Assembly: GCA_022706685.1 (NCBI GenBank)
Contig: JAKJCA010000029.1
Span: 1-33,621, forward strand
DNA length: 33,621 nucleotides
Direction: 5' to 3'
Source: Bacillota bacterium
GTDB taxonomy: Bacteria; Bacillota; Clostridia; Oscillospirales; Acutalibacteraceae
Shown here: piece by piece, positions 25,192 through 33,538 of the stretch
How positions within the stretch are numbered: the stretch's first letter is position 1
Layout of the letters: every line of letters begins with the position of its first letter
Notes under the pieces: generated by a model
Told to the model about the DNA's origin: nothing
Database searches by the model: none
Seen by the model: the letters and a program-made list of their open reading frames with translations, nothing else
Program-made: the position numbers and the translations under genes

Positions 25192-26742
25192 ATGAGAAAG
25201 ATTGAAAGAATATGGTCCGTCTGCATGGCGGCCGTTCTCCTTTTCGGCGTATGCGCGCCGTATGGCAGCGCCGCCGGGGCGGGGCAGACGTATTACGTCG
25301 ACGCGGCGGCGGGCTCGGACCTCAACGGCGGGCGCTCGCCGGCCGACGCATGGGCGACCCTGGCAAAGGTGGGCGAAACGGCCTTTCTCCCAGGCGACGT
25401 CGTTTTGCTCAAGCGCGGCGGCGTCTATACCGGCAGCGTTTCGCTCGGCGGCTCGGGCACGGCGGAAAACCCGATTACCCTCGGCGCTTACGGCTCGGGC
25501 GCAGCGCCCCTGCTGACCGTCGGCAGCGACCAGACCGTCCTGACGCTGCTTGACCAGTCCCATTGGATCATCCGCGACCTTGAAATCACCGCGCCGGCGG
25601 GCAACGCCATCCTCGTGCGTTTCCGCAACAAAACGGTCGAAAATATCCTGATTGAAAACGTCGTCATGCACGACGTGAAAAACCGCCCCTCGCCGACCTA
25701 CTACAGCGGCAGCAACGCCGCGCTGCGCATCATGGGCAGCGCGGCCGTCTACGGCGCGCATATCGAGAACGTGACGGTCAGAAACTGCGAGATTTATGAC
25801 GCCGGCTACGGCGTCTTTACCGGCGGCAACTACCCGAACCGCCCCGCCGCGCCCTATAACCGCAACATCGTCGTCGAGGGCTGCAGTCTGCACGACATAT
25901 ACGACGACGCCTTTATTATGGCCGATACCGACACGATTATCCTGCGCGATTCCAGCGTCATCAAAACCTGCCAGAGCGACGGCCTCTATCCCACCGCGCC
26001 CGTCTGGATGTGGGGCGTCAACCGCGGCCTGGTGGAACGCTGCGAGTTCGCGGGCTCCAAAAACAAGCGCGACGGCATGACCGTCGACTTCGACGCGCAC
26101 ACCATGAACAGCGTCTACCAGTATGTCTATTCCCACGACAACGTCCGCTTCATGACCAACTGCCCCGCCGGGGACGATTACCGGCGCGCCAACACCGTGC
26201 GCTACTGCCTCTCGGTCAACGACAACGTCCTCGACAGCGGCGGGGCGTTCTACCAGTCGCCGGAGACGGACCTGCTGTTTTACAACAACACCCTGGTCAA
26301 CTGCGGCGACCTGCGCTTCAAAAACTATGACCGGGCGACGATTATGAACAATATTTTCTATATGAAAACCGCCTGCTCGGTCAGTTTCAGCCCCGAGCGT
26401 TCCTACCGCCTGGGGAACAACTGCTACTACAACACCTACACCCCGATGTTCGACCTGGCTTCCCTCAACCGAAACCCCGGCTTTGCGGGCAGCGATTTCA
26501 GCGACAAAAACAGTTTTGCCCTGCGGCTTGATTCGCCCTGCAACCGGGCGGGCGCCACCCTCGGGAATATGGGGAACGTCGACTTCTTCGGCAACCCGAC
26601 CGGCAGGGTTCACTCCGTCGGTTGCTTTGACGCGGATATCGGCGAACCCCTGCCGCCCGGACCGCCTCAAACAAGCGGCTGGCCTGCGCTGGCAGCGCTG
26701 CTGGCGCGGCTCGTAACCCTTGTCAGGAGCCTTTCGGAATGA
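25192..26742 (+). CDS. Secreted right-handed parallel beta-helix protein
   Basis: The 516-residue product has a signal peptide (to about residue 28, AAGAGQTYYVD). It then shows the pectate-lyase-like onset YYVDAAAGSDLNGGRSPADAW and serial strands typical of right-handed beta-helices (WIIRDLEI, VENILIENVVMHDV, IENVTVRNCEIYDAGYGVFTG, NIVVEGCSLHDIYDDAF). Such proteins are usually extracellular polysaccharide lyases or hydrolases; no clear catalytic triad could be assigned. AGGAGG lies 9 nt before the ATG. It overlaps the next gene by 4 nt (ATGA). The C-terminus ends in a hydrophobic helix (ALAALLARLVTLV). Confidence 0.87.
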   Translation: MRKIERIWSVCMAAVLLFGVCAPYGSAAGAGQTYYVDAAAGSDLNGGRSPADAWATLAKVGETAFLPGDVVLLKRGGVYTGSVSLGGSGTAENPITLGAYGSGAAPLLTVGSDQTVLTLLDQSHWIIRDLEITAPAGNAILVRFRNKTVENILIENVVMHDVKNRPSPTYYSGSNAALRIMGSAAVYGAHIENVTVRNCEIYDAGYGVFTGGNYPNRPAAPYNRNIVVEGCSLHDIYDDAFIMADTDTIILRDSSVIKTCQSDGLYPTAPVWMWGVNRGLVERCEFAGSKNKRDGMTVDFDAHTMNSVYQYVYSHDNVRFMTNCPAGDDYRRANTVRYCLSVNDNVLDSGGAFYQSPETDLLFYNNTLVNCGDLRFKNYDRATIMNNIFYMKTACSVSFSPERSYRLGNNCYYNTYTPMFDLASLNRNPGFAGSDFSDKNSFALRLDSPCNRAGATLGNMGNVDFFGNPTGRVHSVGCFDADIGEPLPPGPPQTSGWPALAALLARLVTLVRSLSE

Positions 26743-27419
26743 GAACCGTCCGGCGCTTTCGGCTCATACCGGCGCTGGCGGCTTTGCTGCTGGCGGCCGC
26801 CCTGTACGGCTGCTCGGGCGGCGGGCAAGCCGCGCTGGCGGCCGGCTCGGTTAACGGCGAAACGATTGCCGCCGAGGAACTCGACTATTTCAAAACCCGC
26901 CTGAGGGCGGATGTCGTCCTGTATTTTACCGAAAAATATGCGGCGGACGCCAACGCCCCCGGTTTCTGGCAGACGCCCTACGGCGGCGTTACGCCCGAGC
27001 AGGAACTCGAAAACAGGGCTTTCGACGCCTGCGTCCGCGCGAAAGTCCAGTTAATCCTCATGCGCGAAAAAGGCATCTACGGCGACGTTTCCTATCAGGG
27101 GCTTTATGATAAGGCGGTCGCCTTCAACAACCGCGGCGCCTCGGGCGCGAACGGCCCGGGGCTTCAAACCGTCCGCCTCGACAGTTTTTATACCTACTAT
27201 ATTGATACCGGCGCCATGCAGTTGAAGAACATCCTCGCCGAGCGTGAAATCAAGCCCTCTCCGGCCGCCGTCGCCGCGCGCGCGGACGCCCTGGCGGCGC
27301 AAAACCCCGGCGCGGGCCGTACCGAACTGGAAACGATGGCCAAAGCGGCGCTTATCGACGAGGCGTATGAAGAATACGTCAACCGTCTGGTCGAAAGCGC
27401 GGTTGTCGTCCGGCCCTGA
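26739..27419 (+). CDS. SurA/PrsA-like lipoprotein (chaperone-type N-terminal domain)
   Basis: The 226-residue product has a signal peptide with lipobox (ALYGCSG) and continues with AAGSVNGETIAAEELDYFK, the start typical of the SurA/PrsA N-terminal chaperone fold. No peptidyl-prolyl isomerase (PpiC) domain follows, so it is a short, isomerase-less form. It overlaps the beta-helix gene by 4 nt (ATGA) and may help fold it or other secreted proteins; this is inference from position. AGGAG lies upstream of the ATG. Confidence 0.8.
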   Translation: MRTVRRFRLIPALAALLLAAALYGCSGGGQAALAAGSVNGETIAAEELDYFKTRLRADVVLYFTEKYAADANAPGFWQTPYGGVTPEQELENRAFDACVRAKVQLILMREKGIYGDVSYQGLYDKAVAFNNRGASGANGPGLQTVRLDSFYTYYIDTGAMQLKNILAEREIKPSPAAVAARADALAAQNPGAGRTELETMAKAALIDEAYEEYVNRLVESAVVVRP

Positions 27420-27466
27420 CGCCCCGGCGCGCTTTTGGGCGGCGGGGCGAAAAGTTCTGAAAACAT

Positions 27467-27496
27467 TTGACTTGCAAAAGGCAAATATTATAAAAT
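27467..27496 (+). promoter_or_regulatory. Promoter of the DUF4474 gene
   Basis: TTGACT (27467-27472) pairs with TATAAA (27489-27494, 16 nt) or TAAAAT (27491-27496, 18 nt). It lies in the AT-rich gap after the lipoprotein gene. Confidence 0.6.
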
Positions 27497-27558
27497 TGAA
27501 AATAATTTAACAGGGTAAAGGGATAAAGCATCCGGCGATACCGCAAGGAGGGCGGCGA

Positions 27559-28545
27559 ATGAGAGCAGCCAAAGCGCTTTTCAAAACCGCGGCAATCCTT
27601 TGCGCCTGCTGCATGATTGCGGCCGGCACCTTCACGGTTGCCAACCGCTCCGCTCCGCCGACCGAAAGGACCGTGACGGCGACCGTAGCGGCGAAAACCG
27701 CGCCCGGCGCGGCGCAGGCGGAAACGGCGGAAAAGATCAGCGAAACCAACCCGGCTGCCGTTGAATATCAAAACGCGGCGCCGGTTCAAAACATACAGGC
27801 CGCGAAACCCTCTTGCGTACCGGTTGAGCTGCCGACCCCGGCGAATACCTTCCATGAAGCCGCCGCTTCCGCGCTGCCTGCGCCCGATAGCGTCGGCAGA
27901 CTTCTGGAGAGTTACATGGCGGGCGGGCGGCTTGTCGAAGTGTACCTCGAGGAGTTGGCTGACGGGAACAAAGAATTGGTCGTGCAAATCACCGAGCCGG
28001 ACGGCGGCAGCCGCGCTTTCAGAACCGGCATCGCGGTGGACGAAGACGGCCAATGCCTTTTCGGCCTCAACGGCAAGGGTTTGCTGAACACGGGCTTCAA
28101 CTTCGATTACGGGCAGAGCATTTTGTATTACAGCGAAGTGGTTTTCCAGCGCAAGTACGGCTACTGCGAACTGTACGATATCCTCGCGCCGCTGATTTCG
28201 GCGGACTTCCTGACGGTGCGTTTCAAGTTTGAATACGCCGGCATGGACTGGATGATTCAATTCTGGAAGGGCATCTATTTCTTTAACACCACCGGCGGTG
28301 AAGTCGGCGTTTACAATAAGCCGCAAAGCCGGCCCTGCGAATTCTACGACTGCGGCAGGGATGAGGATCAAATGCCCATTTCCGTTACCGTGCTGCGAAA
28401 CGGCGAAGTCATTTTCCGCAAACCGCTCGAGGTCTGCTGGTGGCAGACGGGCTTCGCCCTGCGCGAACCCTGCCCCAAGGAGGAACTGACGCTGCAATCC
28501 ACCCTCGTGTTCCCGGCCGAAGAGATGAGAACGGCTTTCACCTAA
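27559..28545 (+). CDS. Secreted/anchored DUF4474 domain protein with a probable premature stop
   Basis: The 328-residue product has an N-terminal hydrophobic segment (~8-28), a long Ala/Pro/Thr linker and a C-terminal DUF4474 (PF14751) domain: GYCELYDILAPLISADFLTVRF then FEYAGMDWMIQFWKGIYF and TGGEVGVYNK. The function is unknown. AAGGAGGG lies 8 nt before the ATG. After the TAA at 28543-28545 the same frame stays open for 23 more sense codons (AMDAAAAEDFSYTVDGNAVSV and VW) to a TAG at 28615. The sequence looks coding, so the TAA may be a nonsense mutation or an error near the true C-terminus. Confidence 0.85.
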   Translation: MRAAKALFKTAAILCACCMIAAGTFTVANRSAPPTERTVTATVAAKTAPGAAQAETAEKISETNPAAVEYQNAAPVQNIQAAKPSCVPVELPTPANTFHEAAASALPAPDSVGRLLESYMAGGRLVEVYLEELADGNKELVVQITEPDGGSRAFRTGIAVDEDGQCLFGLNGKGLLNTGFNFDYGQSILYYSEVVFQRKYGYCELYDILAPLISADFLTVRFKFEYAGMDWMIQFWKGIYFFNTTGGEVGVYNKPQSRPCEFYDCGRDEDQMPISVTVLRNGEVIFRKPLEVCWWQTGFALREPCPKEELTLQSTLVFPAEEMRTAFT

Positions 28546-28713
28546 GCCATGGACGCGGCTGCCGCCGAGGACTTTTCCTATACCGTCGACGGCAACGCTG
28601 TCAGCGTTGTCTGGTAGGGCTATTTAGGTTTGCTGCAAAACGGCTTCATCACATATTACTGTCCGTTTAATGTCCCTTTGCTGTGATTTTTGTGTATTTT
28701 TGATATTTGCCTA

Positions 28714-28742
28714 TTTACAATCGTCATATCTGGTGATATGAT
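28714..28742 (+). promoter_or_regulatory. Promoter of the tracrRNA
   Basis: TTTACA (28714-28719) and TATGAT (28737-28742) are spaced by 17 nt, with a TGA extended -10. The start site would be near 28749-28750, just before the anti-repeat. Confidence 0.7.
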
Positions 28743-28749
28743 GAACCCG

Positions 28750-28845
28750 GTTCTTATACCATACCAAGAACTATTCGGTCGCTACAATAAGGTAGTACAC
28801 CGAGGAGCTCTGACGGTTTGCCTTTCGGCAAGCCGTCATCTTCTT
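28750..28845 (+). ncRNA. Type II-C tracrRNA
   Basis: The ~96-nt RNA has the order expected for a type II-C tracrRNA: an anti-repeat (~28750-28789) ending in GCTACAATAAGG, as in Neisseria Cas9 tracrRNAs; a short nexus hairpin GGT/ACC at 28791-28801; GAGCTCTGAC; and a 12-bp terminator stem (28811-28822 with 28827-28838, loop TTTC) followed by a T-rich run to 28850. It guides processing and loading of crRNA with Cas9. It is on the same strand as cas9 and ends ~130 nt before it. No earlier annotation was used; identity rests on motif order and position. The remaining gap 28618-28975 holds only this RNA and two promoters. Confidence 0.85.
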
Positions 28846-28916
28846 TATTTCCCCGTTTTACTGTCCCATTGATCGGCCTTTACCTTGTTAAGCCATAAAT
28901 AAACACGAATCTAATA

Positions 28917-28945
28917 TTGATATTTGTAATTTGGCGTCTTATGAT
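28917..28945 (+). promoter_or_regulatory. Promoter of the cas9-cas1-cas2 operon
   Basis: TTGATA (28917-28922) and TATGAT (28940-28945) are spaced by 17 nt. The start site near 28952 leaves ~24 nt before the cas9 ATG and excludes the longer frame beginning with TTG at 28931. Confidence 0.7.
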
Positions 28946-28975
28946 GATAAAGAATTACAAAAAGGAAGTGTGGTT

Positions 28976-31900
28976 ATGGCATATTCGATAGGATTGGATT
29001 GCGGTATTTCTTCGGTCGGTTACGCTGTCCTTGAACTCGATTCCAAAGAAGAGCCGAAACGCATCATACGGCTTGGGTCAAGGATATTTGATAAGGCGGA
29101 GAACCCGAAGGACGGTTCCTCGCTCGCCAAGCCCCGCCGAGAAGCCAGGAGCGCCCGCAGGCGTTTGAGGCGGCACCGCTTCCGTCTTGAACGCGTTAAA
29201 AGTCTCATTGTCGAGGCGGGTGTTCTGACCAAGCAGGAGTTGGAAACGCTTTTTGAAGGGCGCTTGCCTGATATTTACGCTTTGCGTGTCGAGGCGCTTG
29301 ACCGCGCGCTCTTGCCCGCCGAATTCGCCAGGGTGCTGATTCATCTCGCCCAGAGGCGGGGCTTTAAGTCCAACCGCAAAACGGACGCTTCCGCCAAAGA
29401 GGAAGGCGAACTGCTCGGCGCTGTGTCGAAAAACGAGGCTTTGATGAGGGAAAAGGGTTACCGCACGGCGGGTGAAATGTTTGCCCGCGACGCGCTTTTT
29501 TCGGTTTGTAAACGCAACAAAGGCGAGAACTACCTAAACACGGTGTCCCGTTCGATGGTTGAGGATGAAATCAAACTGATTTTCGACGCGCAGCGGCGCG
29601 CGGGCAACCCTCACGCGTCACAGGCGATGCAGGCGCGTTACCTCGATATTGTTTTATCGCAGCGCTCGTTTGAGGATGGACCCGGCGGCAACAGCCCTTA
29701 CGGCGGCAACCAGATTGAAAAAATGCTCGGCGCCTGCACTTTTTTTCCCGATGAAAAGCGCGCGGTCAAGGCAAGTTATTCCTTTCAATACTTTACGCTG
29801 CTGCAGAACATCAACAACCTGCGTATTGTCTGCGCAGGCGAAACAAGAACCTTGACGTCGGATGAAAGGGAGGCGGTAAAAGCCGCCGCGTTCGCGTCTG
29901 CCGAACTGACTTACGATAAACTGCGCAAGGCGCTTGGTCTTGCTGATGACGAGTATTTCGTCGCCCTGCGCTACGGCAAAGGCGACATCGCTGAAACCGA
30001 AAAGGCCGCCAAGTTCAATTACCTGAAGGCGTATCATGAAATCAGAAAGGCGCTCAAACGCGAAAAACTTGATATCGGGCTGCTGACGAAAGAGCAGTTG
30101 AATGCCGTCGGCTATGCGTTTACCGTTTATAAGAACGATGAAAAAATCGGCGAAGCCCTCAAGCAGGCCGGTATCGGCGGTCGGGTGCTCGAGGCGTTGA
30201 TGAAACTGCCCTCGTTTGCCAAGGCGGGGCATATTTCGGTCAAAGCCTGCGAGGCGATTATCCCGTGGCTCGAACAAGGCCTTAAATACGACCAGGCTTG
30301 CGAAGCGGCGGGCTTCGATTTTAAGGCGCATATCGCCGGCAAGAAGAGATTTCTGCCTGCCGACGAAAAGGAGGCGCCCGAACTCGGCGCCATCACCAAC
30401 CCTGTGGTGCGCAGGGCTGTGTCGCAGACCGTCAAGGTCGTCAACGCGATTCTGCGCGAAATGGGCGGGCCGCCCGTGTATATCAATATCGAACTTTCCA
30501 GGGAAATGTCCAAAACCTTTGACGAGCGCAGGCAGGACGAGAGCCGTATGAAAGAGAATATGGCTTTCAACGAGAGAATCAAGCAGGAGATCAAGGATCA
30601 TTTCGGCAAAACGAACCCGACGGGCATGGATATCGTCAAACTGAAACTGTGGAAGGAGCAGGACGGCCGCTGTCCGTATTCGCTCGAGAGCATCGATTAC
30701 GCCCGCCTGTTCGAGGACGGATATGTCGATATCGACCATATCATCCCTTACAGCGTCAGTTTTGACGACTCTTACAAAAACAAGGTACTCGTCATGTCGG
30801 CGGAAAACCGGCAAAAAGGCAACCGCCTGCCGCTGCAATACCTGCAGGGCAAGCGCCGCGACGATTTCGTTGTTTGGGTCGGCGCGCATATCCGCGACGC
30901 GAGAAAAAGGCAAATGCTGTTGAAAGAGAAACTGACAGAAGAGGACGAGGCCGGCTTCAAACAGCGTAATTTGCAGGACACGCAGTACCTAAGCCGTTTT
31001 TTGCTCAACTTTATCTGGGACCATCTTGACTTCGCCGTGAGCGTGACCGGCAAAAAAAAGCGTGTCACGGCTGTCAACGGGGCGGTCACCGGCTATATGC
31101 GCAAGCGCTGGGGTATTCAGAAAATCAGGGAGAACGGCGACCTGCACCACGCCGTTGACGCGGTTGTGGTCGGCTGTGTTACGGACGGCGTCATTCGGAA
31201 AGTCAGCGAATATGCCAAGCGCAGGGAACAGTATGCCGATGCGGGCGGGCGCATCGTCGACCGGCGCACGGGCGAAGTAAAGGACGTCTTCCCGCCCCCG
31301 TGGCCGGATTTCCGCACGGAGGTCGAAATCCGTCTGATGAAAGACCCCGCCCGCATGCTCAAAGAAAAGCCGCTGGCGAACTATGCGTTTGTCAACCCGG
31401 ACGGCATCAGCCCTTGCTTTGTTTCGCGTATGCCGCAGCGCAAAGCGACCGGCGCCGCCCATAAGGACACCGTCCGCAGCCCCAAGGCGCTCGGCGAAGG
31501 GCTGATCGTCAGCAAAAAACCGCTGACGGACCTGCGGCTCGACGCGGCGGGCGAAATAGCCGGTTACTATATGCCCGGCAGCGACCCTTTGCTTTACGGC
31601 GCCCTTCAGGCGCGGCTGAAAGAATATGGCCTCTACGCGGGTAGCGGCTCGGCGAAAGATTTGGAAAAACGCGCCGCGGCGGCCTTTGCCGGGCCGTTTT
31701 TCAAACCGAAAGCCGACGGCAGCCCCGGTCCTGTCGTGAAAAAAGTGAAGATAGCGGAAAAGGCTTCGCTGACCGTCGGCGTCCACGGGGGCCGCGGCGC
31801 CGCGGTTAACGATTCGATGGTGCGTATCGATATTTTCTATGTCGCGGGCGAGGGTTACTACTATGTGCCGGTGTATGTCGCGGATACCGTCAAACCGGTT

Positions 31901-32266
31901 TTGCCAAACAAGGCATGCGTGCAGGCAAAACCTTATGAACAGTGGAAGGTGATGCGGGAAGAGGACTTTCTGTTCTCGCTCTACCCCAACGACCTGGTTC
32001 GCGTGACGGCGAAAAAGCCGTTGAAAATGGGTCTGGTTCATCCGGCTTCCACCATTCCGAAGGAGATGGCGGTCAACGGGGCGCTGCTGTACTACACCGG
32101 CGCGGGGATATCCGCCGCCTCGATCACGGTCATCAACGACGACCATACCTACGTGATACACAGTCTCGGCGTCAAAACGCTTGTGAAACTCGAAAAGTAC
32201 CAGGTGGATGTCCTCGGAAACGTCAGCAAGGTCGGCCGTGAAAAGCGGCTGGGATTCGCGGGGTGA
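28976..32266 (+). CDS. cas9: CRISPR-associated endonuclease Cas9 (type II-C)
   Basis: The 1096-residue product is an RNA-guided DNA endonuclease of type II-C size. RuvC-I is SIGLDCGISSVGYAVLE with catalytic D8 (a Cys replaces the usual Ile at position 9). The arginine-rich bridge helix covers ~52-75. RuvC-II is INIELSREM with E506. The HNH domain is DIDHIIPYS (D587, H588) with N611 in ENRQKGNR. RuvC-III is LHHAVDAVVVG with H725 and D728. All catalytic residues are present, so it is predicted to cut both strands. The ATG at 28976 has AAGGAAG upstream. cas1 follows after 3 nt; no csn2 or cas4 is next to it. Confidence 0.97.
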   Translation: MAYSIGLDCGISSVGYAVLELDSKEEPKRIIRLGSRIFDKAENPKDGSSLAKPRREARSARRRLRRHRFRLERVKSLIVEAGVLTKQELETLFEGRLPDIYALRVEALDRALLPAEFARVLIHLAQRRGFKSNRKTDASAKEEGELLGAVSKNEALMREKGYRTAGEMFARDALFSVCKRNKGENYLNTVSRSMVEDEIKLIFDAQRRAGNPHASQAMQARYLDIVLSQRSFEDGPGGNSPYGGNQIEKMLGACTFFPDEKRAVKASYSFQYFTLLQNINNLRIVCAGETRTLTSDEREAVKAAAFASAELTYDKLRKALGLADDEYFVALRYGKGDIAETEKAAKFNYLKAYHEIRKALKREKLDIGLLTKEQLNAVGYAFTVYKNDEKIGEALKQAGIGGRVLEALMKLPSFAKAGHISVKACEAIIPWLEQGLKYDQACEAAGFDFKAHIAGKKRFLPADEKEAPELGAITNPVVRRAVSQTVKVVNAILREMGGPPVYINIELSREMSKTFDERRQDESRMKENMAFNERIKQEIKDHFGKTNPTGMDIVKLKLWKEQDGRCPYSLESIDYARLFEDGYVDIDHIIPYSVSFDDSYKNKVLVMSAENRQKGNRLPLQYLQGKRRDDFVVWVGAHIRDARKRQMLLKEKLTEEDEAGFKQRNLQDTQYLSRFLLNFIWDHLDFAVSVTGKKKRVTAVNGAVTGYMRKRWGIQKIRENGDLHHAVDAVVVGCVTDGVIRKVSEYAKRREQYADAGGRIVDRRTGEVKDVFPPPWPDFRTEVEIRLMKDPARMLKEKPLANYAFVNPDGISPCFVSRMPQRKATGAAHKDTVRSPKALGEGLIVSKKPLTDLRLDAAGEIAGYYMPGSDPLLYGALQARLKEYGLYAGSGSAKDLEKRAAAAFAGPFFKPKADGSPGPVVKKVKIAEKASLTVGVHGGRGAAVNDSMVRIDIFYVAGEGYYYVPVYVADTVKPVLPNKACVQAKPYEQWKVMREEDFLFSLYPNDLVRVTAKKPLKMGLVHPASTIPKEMAVNGALLYYTGAGISAASITVINDDHTYVIHSLGVKTLVKLEKYQVDVLGNVSKVGREKRLGFAG

Positions 32267-32269
32267 GGT

Positions 32270-33169
32270 ATGGGCTATCAAAGCGTTATCGTCGCCAATC
32301 CCGCCCGGCTCAGCGCGAGGAATAATCGCCTTTGCATCGACAACGGCGAAACGGCGGGCATCCCTCTCGAGGACATTCGCTGCCTGATGCTCGAGAGCGC
32401 GCAGATTTCCCTGACGTCCGCGCTGCTCGCCCGTTTGGCGGAGAGCGGTATCACCGTCTTCGTCTGCGACGGCAAACACCTGCCCAAAGCGGTTTTTCAG
32501 CCCGTCAGCAGCCACTCGCGGCAGTTGCGGCAGTTGCGCCTGCAGATGAATCAAACGCTGCCCGCCAAAAAACGGCTGTGGCGGCAGATTGTGGCGGCGA
32601 AAGTCGCCAACCAGGCAAAATGCCTCGATTTGGCGGAGACGGCGGGCGGCAAAGCGTTGCGCGCGATGGTGCCTTTCATTAAGCCGGGGGACCCGCAGAA
32701 TGTCGAGGGCAGGGCGGCGGCGTTTTATTTCAAGGCGCTGTTCGGCTCGGACTTCGCCCGTGACGATGAAAACGAGGTCAACGCCGCGCTCAACTACGGC
32801 TACGCGCTGTTCCGGGGCGTCGCCGCCAGGACGCTCGCGGTGTACGGGTTCGAGCCCTGCTTGGGCTTGCACCACGCGAGCGAACTCAACAACTACAACC
32901 TCGCCGACGACCTGATGGAACCCTTCCGTCCGCTGGTGGACCTTTACGTCTTTCTCAACCGCGACACGCTGGGCGGGGGCCTAACCACGGCGGTCAAAGC
33001 CAATCTGCTTGACCTGGCCAATGCCGAGGTGCTCGCGGGGTCCGAAAGGCATTCTGCCGCCTACGCCGTCGAACGGCTCGTTCAAAGTCTGGCCGCCTGT
33101 TTGGGCGGCCAAAAGGAGGGGCTCGTGCTGCCCGCGCTCACGGGGCTGGCGCGCCACGAGTATGAATAA
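32270..33169 (+). CDS. cas1: CRISPR-associated integrase Cas1
   Basis: The 299-residue product is the metal-dependent integrase of spacer acquisition. Catalytic positions are E146 in NVEGRAAAFYF, H201/H202 in GLHHASELNNYNLADDL, and D214/E217 in DDLMEPFRP. The N-terminal beta domain and the C-terminal helical domain are both complete. It starts 3 nt after the cas9 stop and overlaps cas2 by 8 nt, so the three genes are one transcript. It acts with Cas2 as a 4:2 complex and, in type II systems, with Cas9 for PAM selection. Confidence 0.97.
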   Translation: MGYQSVIVANPARLSARNNRLCIDNGETAGIPLEDIRCLMLESAQISLTSALLARLAESGITVFVCDGKHLPKAVFQPVSSHSRQLRQLRLQMNQTLPAKKRLWRQIVAAKVANQAKCLDLAETAGGKALRAMVPFIKPGDPQNVEGRAAAFYFKALFGSDFARDDENEVNAALNYGYALFRGVAARTLAVYGFEPCLGLHHASELNNYNLADDLMEPFRPLVDLYVFLNRDTLGGGLTTAVKANLLDLANAEVLAGSERHSAAYAVERLVQSLAACLGGQKEGLVLPALTGLARHEYE

Positions 33170-33482
33170 GTTTATGCGTATGCTGGTATTTTTCGACCTG
33201 CCCGTCAAAAATAAGGCGCAACGCCGCGAGGCGGCCCGCTTCCGCAACTTTCTGGTCAAGGATGGCTTTTACATGGTGCAGTATTCCGTTTACGCCCGCG
33301 TGTGCCTGGGCTACGACGGCGTCTATACGCACAAGGGCCGCGTCTATGAAAATCTGCCGGCCGACGGTTCTGTGCGCCTGATGGTGGTGACCGAAAAACA
33401 GTACGAGGCCATGGAACTGCTGCTCGGCTGCCCGGCGCGGGAGGAAGAGGAAGACCAGACACAACTGCTGAAAATCTATTGA
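33162..33482 (+). CDS. cas2: CRISPR-associated protein Cas2
   Basis: The 106-residue product is a Cas2 with the ferredoxin-like fold: MNKFMRMLVFFDLPV at the start, FLVKDGFYMVQYSVYARVC, and VRLMVVTEKQYEAM near the end. The Asp of FFDLPV is the conserved strand-1 acidic residue. I chose ATG 33162, overlapping the cas1 stop by 8 nt; an alternative ATG lies at 33174. The C-terminus is acidic. It is followed directly by a strong terminator. Confidence 0.95.
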   Translation: MNKFMRMLVFFDLPVKNKAQRREAARFRNFLVKDGFYMVQYSVYARVCLGYDGVYTHKGRVYENLPADGSVRLMVVTEKQYEAMELLLGCPAREEEEDQTQLLKIY

Positions 33483-33498
33483 AAAACAGCGGCTAAGG

Positions 33499-33538
33499 GC
33501 GCGTTGCAAAACGATAATGTTTTGCAGCGCGCTTTTTT
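33499..33538 (+). terminator. Terminator of the cas operon
   Basis: A 14-bp stem with one G-T wobble (33499-33512 with 33519-33532) and a 6-nt loop is followed by six T. It separates the cas operon from whatever lies to the right. Confidence 0.9.

Noticed and set aside
24394..26670. A 758-codon open frame on the minus strand opposite the SDR and beta-helix genes
   Set aside because: It is a shadow of GC-rich genes on the plus strand, which have good ribosome binding sites and family motifs; the antisense product has no recognisable domain.
28690..28872. A 60-codon open frame upstream of cas9
   Set aside because: The interval is better explained by the tracrRNA with its promoter and terminator.
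30989..32875. A 628-codon minus-strand open frame opposite cas9/cas1
   Set aside because: It is antisense to two unmistakable cas genes; composition bias explains it.
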